The position numbers and the translations under genes were made by a program. Below the pieces are notes generated by a model, which worked only from the letters and a program-made list of their open reading frames with translations, made no database searches and was not told the DNA's origin. Positions 49,467-59,941 of a stretch of DNA of 64,000 nucleotides are shown piece after piece. Source of the DNA: Tetrapisispora phaffii CBS 4417 (taxonomy: Eukaryota > Ascomycota > Saccharomycetes > Saccharomycetales > Saccharomycetaceae); assembly GCF_000236905.1 (NCBI RefSeq), contig NC_016521.1, positions 186,001 through 250,000 of the forward strand. Reading direction: 5' to 3'. Every line of letters starts with the position of its first letter. Positions within the stretch are counted from its first letter, which is position 1.

Positions 49467-50915
49467 TTAAACGTTTAATTTAACTTCTTCGTTATTAATC
49501 ATAACTTGGAATGGTTCTAATGCGTTCTTAACATCTCTACTAACAAATTTCTCGACTTGTTGCGGAGCTCTACCTACAAATGTTGATGGTTTCAATAGTG
49601 TGTCTAAATCCTTCCATATAGGTTCGAAGAAAGCATCGTTTTGAATACGTTCTATTAAATCATTTTCGCCACCTTGTTTTTTAACAACATCAGAAGCTTG
49701 TTGAGATAGAACTCTGATATTTTCATGCACATCTTGTCTTGAAGCACCTTTTTCGACCATAGCCATGATAATATTTTCAGTAGCCATAAATGGTAATTCA
49801 CTTTTGATTCTTCTTTCAATGACTTTTGGGTAAACAACTAATCCGGAGGAGATGTTCAATAGTGTACTTAATAAAATATCAGTTGTTAAAAATGCACCAG
49901 GTAATGAGATTCTTCTGATTGCAGAGTCATCTAAAGTTCTTTCAAACCATTGTACAGATGCAGTTTGGACAGCATCAGAGTATAAAGAACCAAGATGTCT
50001 AGCTAATGAACACACACGTTCACAACGCATTGGATTTCTCTTATATGCCATGGCAGAAGAACCGATCTGTGATTTTTCAAATGGCTCTTCAACCTCCTTT
50101 AAATTTGCTAATAGACGAATGTCAGTGGCCATCTTATGAGCTGTAGCAGCGAATGACGCTAATGGGGCTAAAACATCAATATCGATTTTTCTAGAATATG
50201 TTTGGCCAGTAACTGGATAAACGGTATCAAAACCAAGTAATTCAGTGACTCTTTCATCTAGCTCTTCGACTTTATCGTGGTTTCCGTGGAATAGAGCTAA
50301 AAATGATGCTTGTGTACCAGTTGTACCCTTAACACCACGCAACCCAAGATCATTTCTTGCTCTAACGAAATTTCTTAAGTCCCATAACAATTCTTGAATC
50401 CATAAGGTGGATCTTTTACCCAAGGTAGTTAATTGAGCTGGTTGGAAATGTGTCCAACCTAAAACTGGTAGATCTTTATATTCCATGGCGAATTTCGATA
50501 ATCTATCAATAACATTAACCAATTTGGGAATGATCACATCGTATGCATCCCTTAAGAAGATTAAGTCTGCATTATCTGTAACATAACATGAAGTGGCACC
50601 CAAGTGAATAATACCTGCTGCCGCTGGACAAGTCTCCCCAAAAGTATGGACATGAGCCATAACATCATGTCTCACAATAGCCTCTTGAGCAGAAGCCCTA
50701 GCTAATTCTTTATCTGTAATTATCAAATTGGCTTTCATTTGCTCTATAGCTTCATCAGTAATAACGTCCAAACCTAATTCTTTTTCAGCAATTGCTAGAT
50801 TTAACCATAATTTTCTCCAAGTAGAAAATCTATTTCTCAAAGAGAAAATGGATGACATTTCTTCAGAAGCATATCTAGAAGATAAAGGGGTTGTGTACTT
50901 ATCGTATTCTGTCAT
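49467..50915 (-). CDS. ADE13: Adenylosuccinate lyase
   Basis: This 482-residue enzyme has the same length as recalled in S. cerevisiae. It acts twice in purine synthesis, on SAICAR and on adenylosuccinate, releasing fumarate. The fumarase/aspartase superfamily signature is [15 protein letters not shown] near 286. [17 protein letters not shown] and [16 protein letters not shown] carry the other conserved active-site regions. Start ATG is at 50915. One TGACTC core at 51232-51237, about 320 bases upstream, fits Bas1 control. It corresponds to YLR359W. Confidence 0.98.
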   Translation of the reverse strand: MTEYDKYTTPLSSRYASEEMSSIFSLRNRFSTWRKLWLNLAIAEKELGLDVITDEAIEQMKANLIITDKELARASAQEAIVRHDVMAHVHTFGETCPAAAGIIHLGATSCYVTDNADLIFLRDAYDVIIPKLVNVIDRLSKFAMEYKDLPVLGWTHFQPAQLTTLGKRSTLWIQELLWDLRNFVRARNDLGLRGVKGTTGTQASFLALFHGNHDKVEELDERVTELLGFDTVYPVTGQTYSRKIDIDVLAPLASFAATAHKMATDIRLLANLKEVEEPFEKSQIGSSAMAYKRNPMRCERVCSLARHLGSLYSDAVQTASVQWFERTLDDSAIRRISLPGAFLTTDILLSTLLNISSGLVVYPKVIERRIKSELPFMATENIIMAMVEKGASRQDVHENIRVLSQQASDVVKKQGGENDLIERIQNDAFFEPIWKDLDTLLKPSTFVGRAPQQVEKFVSRDVKNALEPFQVMINNEEVKLNV

Positions 50916-51559
50916 ATTAGAATATTAAACTTGAAGTGTATATTAGCTTCAATTACAACGTATGGGTACTGAAATGATCAATATATAAATATAAGTGATC
51001 AGATAAAAAAACCTTGTTATTATTTTTATAACTTTGTCTTCTTTCAAAATTAAAATATCAATTATACTTCATCTATATAACACTGAATTCAAACATCAAA
51101 TTTAATTCCAATTTAGAATAAATAAATAAGTATTAATATTAATTATTAAATATGAATGGTTCATTAAATATTCATGATATATTACGATTACACTTTACTA
51201 TATTTTCATTAACTATGAAGGAGCCGAAATTTGACTCTTTTCACTATAAAAGTAATAAAGACCATCCATCAGTCCTAAAGTAATTTAAAAGATGGAGTTA
51301 TCAGATTACAACTGTTTATACATTTATTTAAGGAATATGCTATCTTGTATAGAATAGGTGACTTCTCATAGTATTTTATGTGTAAAATCTCTTAAAGTTA
51401 TTAAAGTATTAAAATTACAAATATTAAATCAGTGATGATTACCATAGAAACATAACTGCATCATAAAAACATCTTATATACTAACTAAATATGAATTGAG
51501 GATTGGTTTTACTTATAAAATCGATCAGTATACTTTTTGAAGCCAAATATATAATAATA
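50916..51559. promoter_or_regulatory. ADE13 upstream / RSC downstream gap
   Basis: This is 644 AT-rich bases. TGACTC at 51232-51237 is a Bas1/Gcn4 core. A GTGATGA at about 51432 resembles a C box but has no suitable D box within range. Confidence 0.4.
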
Positions 51560-54346
51560 TTAATCTTGAGCTGATGATAGATTTTTATTTAGTTTAAATG
51601 CCATGAAGTTTGCAGAAGGTTTTAGACCTAGAGCAAAGGAACCTGGAAGGTAATATGCTTTAGAATAAATGTCATTGATCAGTGGAATATCTTCTTCGCT
51701 CTCCTCGCTTTCCGGTTCAGTCTTTGGCAGACTGACTTCGTTTGAAACATTTGATGTATCAGTATTTTGGATATTATTATCTTCATTACTTTCAGGCTCT
51801 TCTTCAAGTTTCTCTTCGATCTCTTCGTAATTTAATTTTTGTTTCTTTCTCCTCTGTTGTGTCTTAAAATCACTTTCGAAACATTCATTTAAATTGGAAT
51901 TAATGTTACGGTACCCAGAATTTAACATTCTTTCTTCTACCGAAACACTAACACCTTTGAACCAAAGAATATCACCTTTTGGTTGTTTCTTTAAGGCTTC
52001 ATCTTTACCTAGTAGTCTACATTGGTTTCCAAAATCACTTCTTTGTAAAACTTCAATTTTCTTCGATATCGTTAGTGGAAGAACATAAGCATTAGGTGTA
52101 TCAACTACGATTTTTCCCAAGTTAATTTTTGAAGCTCTTGAGGTTAAATTGTTAACAATCGTAGTCAAATTATAACTTGAGGCTTCAGATTTTTTATTCA
52201 GCTGGTTCTGTTCTTGCTGTTGCTGCATTCTAAAAGCTTGACGCTGTTTTAAACCTTGAACAGTAATGTTATTATTTTTTGCATTATGGTTAGAATCAAA
52301 TGGTAGAGGATATGGAAGTGGTGAATAACTTTTATTATCTAAAGATGACCCATGTCCGAATCCGGTTGGATAAAAAGATTGACCTGCACTTACGCTTATT
52401 GGGGTACCAGAACCACTGTGGCCATTTAACTCGTTTTGTTTCATAGCTGCTAAGCGAGGTGGTGGATGTACCGTCCTAGGTAAACCAGTAGCGGTAATGG
52501 CAGTTGTAGTTAAAGTACCAGTCTCATAATCGATCTTACCTTCGCCAGTTGGTTCGTTAGGCCTTATTATGTATCTTGGACAATCATCAGATGATGCATA
52601 TTCACCTAAATCATCACGTTTTAACTTTGGCCCTATGAAAACACCACCGACAATAGGTGGGTTATTTGGTACACCATGAGTAGGTTCAGGTGGTGGATCA
52701 TTGATAGTAGCATTAGGTGGTAACAGATGTTTAATTGGGGATTCATATTTAAAAAATTTTCTACCGTTAACTGGAATAGTAATTTCATCTTGATCACGAA
52801 TTTCCTCTGGTAAACATGCTTTCCAGGTCCTAATCTTGTTGAATGCATTATCATTTTCATTGTAACGGAACTCGCATACAAATAAAGGACCTTCAAGCTT
52901 GACATCCGGATCACCACGTTGATATCTTGTAAAATGAACCACATAACCTTTACCAACCAATTCGGAAGCTAGATGATCTCTATATTGACCTGTCTTGAAT
53001 ACTTCATTTTTATAGAATAATCTGTCGACTCTATGGACAGTCTGTTCCGGTCTAATATACCAACATGCATTTAACCATTGTTGACCGTCACTTGTCTTCC
53101 ATAGCTTGAATATTTGACCTACCGTTGGTTTTGTTACATCGTTTGGGTTATTTATCAATGCCCAGTCACCAATACGGTACTTCATACCATTAACAATTAC
53201 TTCATCTATTGGATAACGTAATTCACCTTCAGGCATAAAATCAGTATCTGGTTTTGACAATTCATGACGAGCAAAAATTGTGTATTGTTTTTCTAGTAAG
53301 TTTGCTAACTGTATTAATTGTGGATTTGACCTGTAATATTGTCTATAGTTTGCAATCATTAAATTGATATCATTTTGAAAACCTTGAAAGTCTTTGTATT
53401 TTCTAGTTTTAATCTTTTTGAATATATCTTCTAAAGTCATTGGGTTTGATATTATGGAAAGATAATCAGCAGTATTATCATTATTATCGGTGGGTATTCT
53501 TTCGAATGGCGCGGTCAATGGTCTTCTGTTCCCATCAAGTTCTCTTCTTAAATACTTAACAACGTTCTTCATTCTTTGTACATATGGCAAATCGATTACG
53601 GGAGGTCTACCACGTTTGATATGTTTTTTGATTTGTTTTTGTGGTCTTGGACTTGCTGATTGCGAATATCTGGGTGTTGGAGATGATTCGGCAGTATTTA
53701 TTTTATTTGAGGTATTCACAGAATTAGTATAGATTGGTTTCCTTTGTAAGTTTGGAATATTACTACTTGATTTATGACTTGTTTTAGTTTGAGAGATGTT
53801 ATTAGTTGATAGTTTTGTTGCATTAATTTTTTGTTGTGTATTAGGCTCTTTTGCATCATCTTTAATTTTTTTCTCCTTTTTAATTACATCTTTTACTGTC
53901 AACCCTTTTGCCTCCAATTCATGAGGTAGTAAACCTAAATTGGGGTATGAAATCTCTGGGTAATATTCTTTCATTTTTTCAAATACTGTTCCACGTACAT
54001 ATTTCTCTAGTACTTGAGCATATTTAAAAATTTCTGAGCCCTCATCGTTAAAAGCTTTTGCATTCCAAATCATCTGTGCAAGATCATTAATAAAGTTCTG
54101 CGGATCTGTATAATGTGGCACTCTTTTCTTCAAAGTGTTAATAGACACGGGTTTTGTAATCAATGCATAATAATCAGGATAGTCTTTTTTAGTTGGTAAT
54201 GTAATGAAAACTGGATATATTTCAATACCATTTTGTTCCTTCACAGTATACAATTGGTCATAAAAATGTCTTATCCTCTTATGCAGCAGCTGATTATCAC
54301 CGTCATCTGATTGGGGAGCTCTATTTTCACCGGATCTTCTCGACAT
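51560..54346 (-). CDS. Rsc1/Rsc2 bromodomain-BAH subunit of the RSC remodeller
   Basis: The product has 928 residues. Bromodomain 1 is at about 20-110 (YPVFITLPTKKDYPDYYALI). An AT-hook-like KRGRPPV lies near 240. Bromodomain 2 is at about 255-350 (DYLSIISNPMTLEDIFKKIK). The BAH domain is at about 385-510 (YRIGDWALINNPND, WYIRPEQTVHRVDRLFYKNEVFKTG split by loops), and then a polar C-terminal region with acidic EESEEDIPL. Rsc1 and Rsc2 are alternative subunits made by the genome duplication in S. cerevisiae (928 and 889 residues recalled). This copy sits between ADE13 (beside RSC2) and MUP1 (beside RSC1), so position cannot decide the name. Confidence 0.93.
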   Translation of the reverse strand: MSRRSGENRAPQSDDGDNQLLHKRIRHFYDQLYTVKEQNGIEIYPVFITLPTKKDYPDYYALITKPVSINTLKKRVPHYTDPQNFINDLAQMIWNAKAFNDEGSEIFKYAQVLEKYVRGTVFEKMKEYYPEISYPNLGLLPHELEAKGLTVKDVIKKEKKIKDDAKEPNTQQKINATKLSTNNISQTKTSHKSSSNIPNLQRKPIYTNSVNTSNKINTAESSPTPRYSQSASPRPQKQIKKHIKRGRPPVIDLPYVQRMKNVVKYLRRELDGNRRPLTAPFERIPTDNNDNTADYLSIISNPMTLEDIFKKIKTRKYKDFQGFQNDINLMIANYRQYYRSNPQLIQLANLLEKQYTIFARHELSKPDTDFMPEGELRYPIDEVIVNGMKYRIGDWALINNPNDVTKPTVGQIFKLWKTSDGQQWLNACWYIRPEQTVHRVDRLFYKNEVFKTGQYRDHLASELVGKGYVVHFTRYQRGDPDVKLEGPLFVCEFRYNENDNAFNKIRTWKACLPEEIRDQDEITIPVNGRKFFKYESPIKHLLPPNATINDPPPEPTHGVPNNPPIVGGVFIGPKLKRDDLGEYASSDDCPRYIIRPNEPTGEGKIDYETGTLTTTAITATGLPRTVHPPPRLAAMKQNELNGHSGSGTPISVSAGQSFYPTGFGHGSSLDNKSYSPLPYPLPFDSNHNAKNNNITVQGLKQRQAFRMQQQQEQNQLNKKSEASSYNLTTIVNNLTSRASKINLGKIVVDTPNAYVLPLTISKKIEVLQRSDFGNQCRLLGKDEALKKQPKGDILWFKGVSVSVEERMLNSGYRNINSNLNECFESDFKTQQRRKKQKLNYEEIEEKLEEEPESNEDNNIQNTDTSNVSNEVSLPKTEPESEESEEDIPLINDIYSKAYYLPGSFALGLKPSANFMAFKLNKNLSSAQD

Positions 54347-55061
54347 TGTTAAACAGCTAACCTAGTCGCCTTTTCTCTTGCTTAGGTAACTATTTCGTAT
54401 CTTTTTTTTGAGGTCAATTGACGCCAATCTATCTGAATGCTTCTCTTGAAATATAAACGTTCCTTTCTCCCAGACAAAAAGCCAAACCAAAACACTGGAT
54501 GATCGTCTATCTACAATTTCCAAAAGAAGATTTATTAATGTCTAACAACTATTGATAAGTAAGGGAAAATCTCATTAGTAAACATAAAAACATCTCTCTC
54601 TAGCTTCTTATAAATGTGATATTATTGTTTTTCAGTTTTAACAAAAAAAATATTAAAAAAACAAACTTGAAATTTATAAAATGTAATATTCATCCGGGTA
54701 ACTTGACACTATACAAGAGAAAGATTAGTTACTGTTCAATGAAGATATAGGTTACAAGAGACATAATATGATTAAAAGATCTGTTGATTGTACTTGTCAT
54801 AGTATTGCTTTTACATGCAGAGGCATGCCAAGCTGAACAATGCTTGTTGCTTAAAGTTGCGCGTTGTGTTCTGTGTTTTTTCTATTTATATTACTATTAT
54901 TATATTTGATGATATGGGAATATGTACTTAATTATGAATACAAGAATATAATAATAAAATGCAATTATGGTGTATGTTGACAAACAGGACCGTGTTATGC
55001 ACACGTTCGTCTGGCTAGATGTATATATTTCCATTGAAATGAGAAAAGTGTTCAATCATGT
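54347..55061. promoter_or_regulatory. RSC upstream / MUP1 downstream gap
   Basis: This is a 715-base gap. The part near 54,820-54,885 is less AT-rich than its flanks but holds no open frame or RNA motif that I can name. Nothing further is seen. Confidence 0.3.
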
Positions 55062-56822
55062 TTAATATTCAATACCTGAGCTCATACTTTCTTTATTACT
55101 CTTCAGGTTCTCTGGGGAAACAGTTTGAACGATTAAACTGTCATCACCAATTTTACTTGCTTGTTCAGAAGTTTCGTCATCGTCCTTTTCTGATACATCC
55201 TTGTCGTACACTTTAATGATTGATATTTTCCAGAAACCATCATCACCAAGGACATCCTTTGTAACCAATTTGTAGTGGAAGACTCTTGGTAAGATTTGGG
55301 TCCATACACAGTAGTAAATGCCACCAATCGCGAAGACTAACCAAGCGATAACACAATGAATCCAATAAGGTAAGGAGACATAAACAGATTGACCTTCTGA
55401 AGGGGGGACATATGGTGCGACGATCAAATACAAGTTGGATAGAGCAAAGAAAGTTGTAATGTAAACGCCGGCTTTGATAGGTGGGTTCCATTCGATAAGA
55501 CCCTTTCTTCTTTGCCAGTAGATATGTAGTAAACCGGCACTGACACAGAAGTTGACAATGTTCATTGGGTATGAGATCAAGTTCAAAATGAAGTTGTAAG
55601 CGTCACCTGCCGGTGGGGCAATGATAGTGACCACACAAACGACGAAATGTTGGAATAAGCCGACCATTGGGGAGTTAAATGGCTTTGAAGAAGCGAAGAA
55701 AGAGGAGAAAGGCAAGACACCTTCTCTACCCAATTGTTGAATGATTCTACCTTGAGAGAATATGACGGATAAAACGTTACCCAAGGCACTTAAACCGACA
55801 ATGACGGAAGCAGCTTTCTTACCACTTTCACCGAAAACAATATCAAAGAAATCTGCAGCCAAGACTAACTTGGATGATTTCAAAGTTTCCTTTGGAACGA
55901 CAGCGAAATAAGCGATGTTGACGAAAATGTAGATAATTGAAACGAAAACCATTGAAGTTGGACCTGCGATCTTCAAAGTTCTGACAGGGTTTTTGACTTC
56001 ACCCAAAGCGTAGTTGACGTTTGAATAGCCCACAAAGGACCAAATGACGTTATATAGAGCATTGACAACACCGTATGCGGTAGCATTCTCTGTACCGGCG
56101 AATGCATTGTGGAAATTGTCAGTCTTGTAGCCATTCTTCAACCCGCCACCTAAAGCAACCCAACCTGTGATGGAAATAAAGATGACGATAACAACTTTGA
56201 AAATACCTAGTGCGTTTTGAATATATAAACCTGTCTTGACTGAGATAGCATTGATCAGGAAAGCGAAAAAGATGACAGCGATAGCCAAACCTCTCTGTCT
56301 CCATTCGGTAGCTTCGGTGCCCGCTGCGTTCAAGAACATGACAGCAGTGTTGACAGAGTTACCGGAAGCCCAACCCAAGAAGAAAACGTATGAGGCGTAC
56401 ATTGAAGTAATTAGAAATTTTGGTTTCTTAAAGATAGCCTCCAGGTAGTTTTTTTCACCGCCATTTTTCGGGATGGCGGTACCGAATTCCATGTAAACGT
56501 ATAGACCTGAAGTAGCGATGATAGCACCGACAGCCCATAAAATCAGAGCCAGACCGATGGACCCTGCTTGTGTGTAGATAGTGGATGAGACGGCGAAAAC
56601 ACCGGTACCCAGCATTCTGTTACATATAAGACCAATGCATGAAAAAAGACCTAGTCTTTTTTCACCTTGATCCAGTTCGGTGACGAACTGTTGACCGGCC
56701 TCGACATCTGAAGGTTGCTCGCCATCAGAGCCCTCGATTTCATGTGTTGAGTTCGATGACTTGTAGTTATCTTTATTGAAGATGTTCAACTGCGATACGA
56801 AAGAGTTCTTGGTATCCGACAT
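55062..56822 (-). CDS. MUP1: Mup1 high-affinity methionine permease
   Basis: The start is the ATG at 56822 (MSDTKNSFVSQLNIFNKDNY), matching the family; the frame is open further upstream only from a TTG. The product has 586 residues (574 recalled in S. cerevisiae). It is an APC/LAT-type carrier with about 12 membrane segments. FEAGQQF-like DVEAGQQFVTELDQGEKRLG precedes TM1, whose unwound LGTGVFAV is the substrate site. LQH-type AYGVVNALYNVIWSFVGYSN and SQGRIIQQLGREGVLPFS follow. It imports methionine at the plasma membrane and is ubiquitinated when methionine is abundant. Met31/32-like motifs lie upstream. Confidence 0.97.
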   Translation of the reverse strand: MSDTKNSFVSQLNIFNKDNYKSSNSTHEIEGSDGEQPSDVEAGQQFVTELDQGEKRLGLFSCIGLICNRMLGTGVFAVSSTIYTQAGSIGLALILWAVGAIIATSGLYVYMEFGTAIPKNGGEKNYLEAIFKKPKFLITSMYASYVFFLGWASGNSVNTAVMFLNAAGTEATEWRQRGLAIAVIFFAFLINAISVKTGLYIQNALGIFKVVIVIFISITGWVALGGGLKNGYKTDNFHNAFAGTENATAYGVVNALYNVIWSFVGYSNVNYALGEVKNPVRTLKIAGPTSMVFVSIIYIFVNIAYFAVVPKETLKSSKLVLAADFFDIVFGESGKKAASVIVGLSALGNVLSVIFSQGRIIQQLGREGVLPFSSFFASSKPFNSPMVGLFQHFVVCVVTIIAPPAGDAYNFILNLISYPMNIVNFCVSAGLLHIYWQRRKGLIEWNPPIKAGVYITTFFALSNLYLIVAPYVPPSEGQSVYVSLPYWIHCVIAWLVFAIGGIYYCVWTQILPRVFHYKLVTKDVLGDDGFWKISIIKVYDKDVSEKDDDETSEQASKIGDDSLIVQTVSPENLKSNKESMSSGIEY

Positions 56823-57886
56823 TGCGATTGAACTATAGAGAGAGTGTTTTGTTTTTGGCTTGATTGCGAGAGCGAGGTAGACAAGAAAGCGATAGAACAG
56901 ATTTTGCAAGAATAATTAGAAGTGTATATATATATATGTGTATATCTTTATGTAAATGGAATTAACCAAAATGAGATGATTACTCTTGGAAGTCTATTTC
57001 GAGATATATTACTCCACCACAGTGACGAGCACACAGTAGCCATACACAGTTTTGGCATCACAGTTCTTAGAGAGTAGTCCAACACGAGCATTGCTCAGTT
57101 CTGGTGGATAGTGAGTCTGACCATTGGGGCATGTGAGCATACACCGTTACTTGCATGCTGCATGTCGGCGAGAGTGCCAGTGCCCTTGTGCCAGTGCGCT
57201 TGTGACAGACAGCGTTGGTGTGTGGAAAACCTTTCTGATTAGTAACGGCGAGAGCAGGTCGAGCAGATACGCAGCGGTGGTGGCGGTGGTGGACATTCGT
57301 TGCTTTTTGGGCGGCGGCCGTTGCGTTTCCGATTTTGCGCGCATTTCTCGGCAGTTTCTTTTTCTTGGCTGCGCGCGTGCGCGTGGGTATGTGCGTGCGC
57401 GTGGGGGTATGGGCAGGGGTACCCGGACTGGCGGTCTGAGCGGCGAGAGAGCAGCGTAGCGCAGGGCAGGGATTACCGCAAAGGGAAAAGTGTGGCGCCG
57501 CAGGCCTTCCCCGACCAGATCGAGATTGATTGCGCGCCGGCAAAAGGGCCTTCGTGCGGTGGAGCCACAGCGTGGGAGAATGTGCGGTTGTGGCGTTTGA
57601 GGGGGGAAGGGGAGCGGCGAGTCGAGGCAGGGTGAGTTGGAGTGCAGGGCGGGTAAACGTGTGCTGGGTCCGGTCGGGTGACTGACACGTCGTGGATCGC
57701 GGCCGGGCACGTGACGCCAGAAAACGCGTAAATTATGCTGGGTGGCTTTCCCATGGCCATGTACAAACTGCCTTGTACAAATGCACTTATATATAAAAGC
57801 GTATGAAGTGCATGCGCCATCGCAACTGTACACTACACTGCACTACTCCACACCGCAACAGTACACAATACTAGACTGCACACACC
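56823..57886. promoter_or_regulatory. GC-rich divergent MUP1/ASF1 promoter island
   Basis: This is 1.06 kb between two 5' ends. About 57,120-57,720 is GC-rich; the 60 bases from 57421 count to 70% GC. MUP1-proximal Met31/32-like cores CCACAGT (57017-57023) and ACACAGTTT (57044-57052) are present. ASF1-proximal CACGTGAC (57708-57715), ACGCGT (57724-57729) and a TATATATAAA (57788-57797) also occur. Open frames of more than 100 codons on both strands here match nothing known. Confidence 0.65.
57724..57729. promoter_or_regulatory. MCB box (ACGCGT) upstream of ASF1
   Basis: AAAACGCGTAAA contains a perfect MluI cell-cycle box 158 bases before the ASF1 ATG. MBF (Mbp1/Swi6) binds this in late G1, and histone-chaperone genes are typical targets. 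Confidence 0.6.
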
Positions 57887-58723
57887 ATGTCCATCGTATC
57901 GCTGCTAGGTATCAAGGTGTTGAACAACCCTGCTAAATTCTCAGATCCGTACGAGTTCGAGATCACCTTCGAGTGTTTGGAGCCATTGAAACACGATTTG
58001 GAATGGAAACTAACATACGTCGGCTCGTCGCGCTCGTTGGAGCATGACCAGGAGCTGGACTCCATACTGGTGGGACCTGTGCCGGTCGGAGTGAATAAAT
58101 TCGTCTTTGCTGCGGACTCTCCTTCTGCTGAGTTGATTCCAGCTAGTGAATTGGTCAGTGTCACTGTCATACTGTTGAGTTGTTCCTATGATGGCAGAGA
58201 GTTCGTCAGGGTGGGGTACTACGTGAATAACGAGTACGATAGCGATGAGTTGAGGGAGAACCCACCGGCAAAAGTCCAAGTCGACCATGTTGTGAGAAAC
58301 ATCCTGGCGGAGAAACCAAGAGTCACAAGGTTTAACATTGTTTGGGATAATGAGAACGAAGCAGATTTTTATCCTCCAGAACAACAGGAAGTAGAGGAAA
58401 ATGAGGAAGAAGAGGAAGAGGAGGACGAAGATGAGGAGGACGAGGATGAGGAGGACGAGGATGAAGACGAGGATGAAGATACAAATGACCAAGGAACTGA
58501 AGATGTCGAAGAAGAAATAGATATCGAGGAAGAGGAAGTGGATAATGGCAATGCAGCCGAAGACGCTGAAGACGAACAAGCAGCAGAAGGAGATGTAACG
58601 GTAAATGGGGATGACGAACAAGACTCGAAAAGAAGGAAAATTGAGACTCCAACAACAGAGAATCCAGCTGAAACTGTCACTACCCCAAAGGATATACACT
58701 CTCCTGTAAAAACTGCTGATTAA
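57887..58723 (+). CDS. ASF1: Asf1 histone H3-H4 chaperone
   Basis: The product has 278 residues (279 recalled in S. cerevisiae). The conserved immunoglobulin-like core spans 1 to about 155, beginning [21 protein letters not shown], with [31 protein letters not shown] and [10 protein letters not shown]. From about residue 165 the C-terminus is almost entirely Glu/Asp, encoded by a long GA-rich tract at about 58390-58550. Asf1 hands H3-H4 to CAF-1, HIR and Rtt109 for nucleosome assembly and H3K56 acetylation. The upstream MCB box fits S-phase expression. It corresponds to YJL115W. Confidence 0.98.
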   Translation: MSIVSLLGIKVLNNPAKFSDPYEFEITFECLEPLKHDLEWKLTYVGSSRSLEHDQELDSILVGPVPVGVNKFVFAADSPSAELIPASELVSVTVILLSCSYDGREFVRVGYYVNNEYDSDELRENPPAKVQVDHVVRNILAEKPRVTRFNIVWDNENEADFYPPEQQEVEENEEEEEEEDEDEEDEDEEDEDEDEDEDTNDQGTEDVEEEIDIEEEEVDNGNAAEDAEDEQAAEGDVTVNGDDEQDSKRRKIETPTTENPAETVTTPKDIHSPVKTAD

Positions 58724-58839
58724 ATAATAAGTTTGTACAAAAAGATATAAAAAATGAAATCAATAAATCATCTTATAGATAATATTGCTATATAATGCAA
58801 TTATTTATGTAATGTAATAAGTAATAAAAAGAAGTTACG

Positions 58840-59643
58840 TTAACGTTCGTTACCCCAAAGCTCGTTGATAATTTGAAATATTTTATTGATCTTTCGATAT
58901 ACATCAATACTCACAGCCAATTGAGATCTAATCAATGCATTGCAAACTCGATCTGGGTGCCATCTAACGCGCTCTGCTTTCAAAACACTTCTCAGATCCC
59001 TTGAGAAATGGTGACAGCTTTTCTCATAGAACTCCGAGATCGATTCACTATTAATATCATCTGCCTCAATATCTAACAATGAACCTTTGCCAAATACAGG
59101 CACAATCGTCAAAGTGTTATCTTCGGCATCCCAATATTTTTCAAGAAGATCAATGGGGAATTGCATTTCTATATTATCTATATTCCTAGCGGGTGCATTC
59201 ATTAACAATTCATTAATTGTTCTCTGCTCTTTCTCAAGCTTAGCAAACCCTTCAGAAGATTTTTTATTGAGATTTGACTTGTTTTTCATTTCTAACTTCT
59301 CAAATTCTTGACCAGTTACAAGAAATTTGTACCCTGCTATATCTTCCCCATATTCTTTAACGGTTTCATTAAAGTGTTGCTGAGTTCTGAAAGAGTTGAT
59401 TTTAGCTGGAGACTTGATGTCCCGTTCAAAACGCTTGAACTTGATAAATTTTAATTTGGGTTCTTCCTCTAAATTTAAATTAGAATAAACTTTATTAAGT
59501 AAGCTTTTATTAGGTCGCTTAGTACTTTTTTTCTTTTTAATACTATTATCTGGACTTTGATAAACAGGTCTCACGTAGTTTATGTCATCCGAATCGCTGT
59601 ATTCATTAGAGCTTGAATCATCAGTACCTGATCCCTCATTCAT
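58840..59643 (-). CDS. YKR041W-like protein of unknown function
   Basis: The product has 267 residues (264 recalled for S. cerevisiae YKR041W, which lies next to GAP1 there too). A serine/aspartate-rich N-terminus is followed by basic segments (KKKKSTKRPNKS, KFIKFKRFERD). The C-terminus is helical with RVRWHPDRVCNALIRSQLA and VYRKINKIFQIINELWGN, resembling the J-like tail seen in NFKBIL1-type proteins, though it lacks an HPD-centred J domain in the usual context. Function is unknown. The assignment is by length and neighbours. Confidence 0.7.
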   Translation of the reverse strand: MNEGSGTDDSSSNEYSDSDDINYVRPVYQSPDNSIKKKKSTKRPNKSLLNKVYSNLNLEEEPKLKFIKFKRFERDIKSPAKINSFRTQQHFNETVKEYGEDIAGYKFLVTGQEFEKLEMKNKSNLNKKSSEGFAKLEKEQRTINELLMNAPARNIDNIEMQFPIDLLEKYWDAEDNTLTIVPVFGKGSLLDIEADDINSESISEFYEKSCHHFSRDLRSVLKAERVRWHPDRVCNALIRSQLAVSIDVYRKINKIFQIINELWGNER

Positions 59644-59776
59644 GCCATATTGATTTTTTCCACAACGGTGAGCACACTCTAATTAGAAAGCACACTTATA
59701 TGAATTGAATTATTTATTTGATTGAAACTTTTGTATTAAAGGAATTTAACGAATATCAAAATTTGAAAAAATAAAA

Positions 59777-59849
59777 TGGACAAGTCCGGAGTCGAACCGA
59801 AGACCTCTCCCATGCTAAGGGAGCGCGCTACCAACTACGCCACATGCCC
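59777..59849 (-). tRNA. tRNA-Ala (anticodon AGC)
   Basis: This 73-base gene reads GGGCATG at the 5' acceptor arm (59849 downward). It has a D-arm with the A box TGGCGTAGTTGG, anticodon stem CTCCC/GGGAG around AGC (59816-59814) and the B box GGTTCGACTCC. The acceptor end is CTTGTCC plus discriminator A at 59777. No intron is present. A T-run terminator follows on the minus strand (59776 downward). It matches S. cerevisiae tRNA-Ala(AGC) apart from a few compensated or wobble changes (for example GGGCATG/CTTGTCC against GGGCGTG/CTCGTCC). Confidence 0.97.
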
Positions 59850-59941
59850 AGTCTTTTTACCGTCACTTCGATAATATGAAGTTCTAAGAGCTCGAGTTAC
59901 TAACCATGATTATAAATTGTTATCACGAATACTTTTGTTGG

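Noticed and set aside
51430..51440. GTGATGA near ADE13/RSC as a snoRNA C box
   Set aside because: No D box in range before the RSC gene.
57067..57833. Several frames over 100 codons upstream of ASF1
   Set aside because: Same reason: mutually overlapping frames in a GC-rich promoter.
58010..58699. 229-codon antisense frame inside ASF1
   Set aside because: It is the mirror image of the GA-rich acidic tract and gives a monotonous hydrophobic translation.
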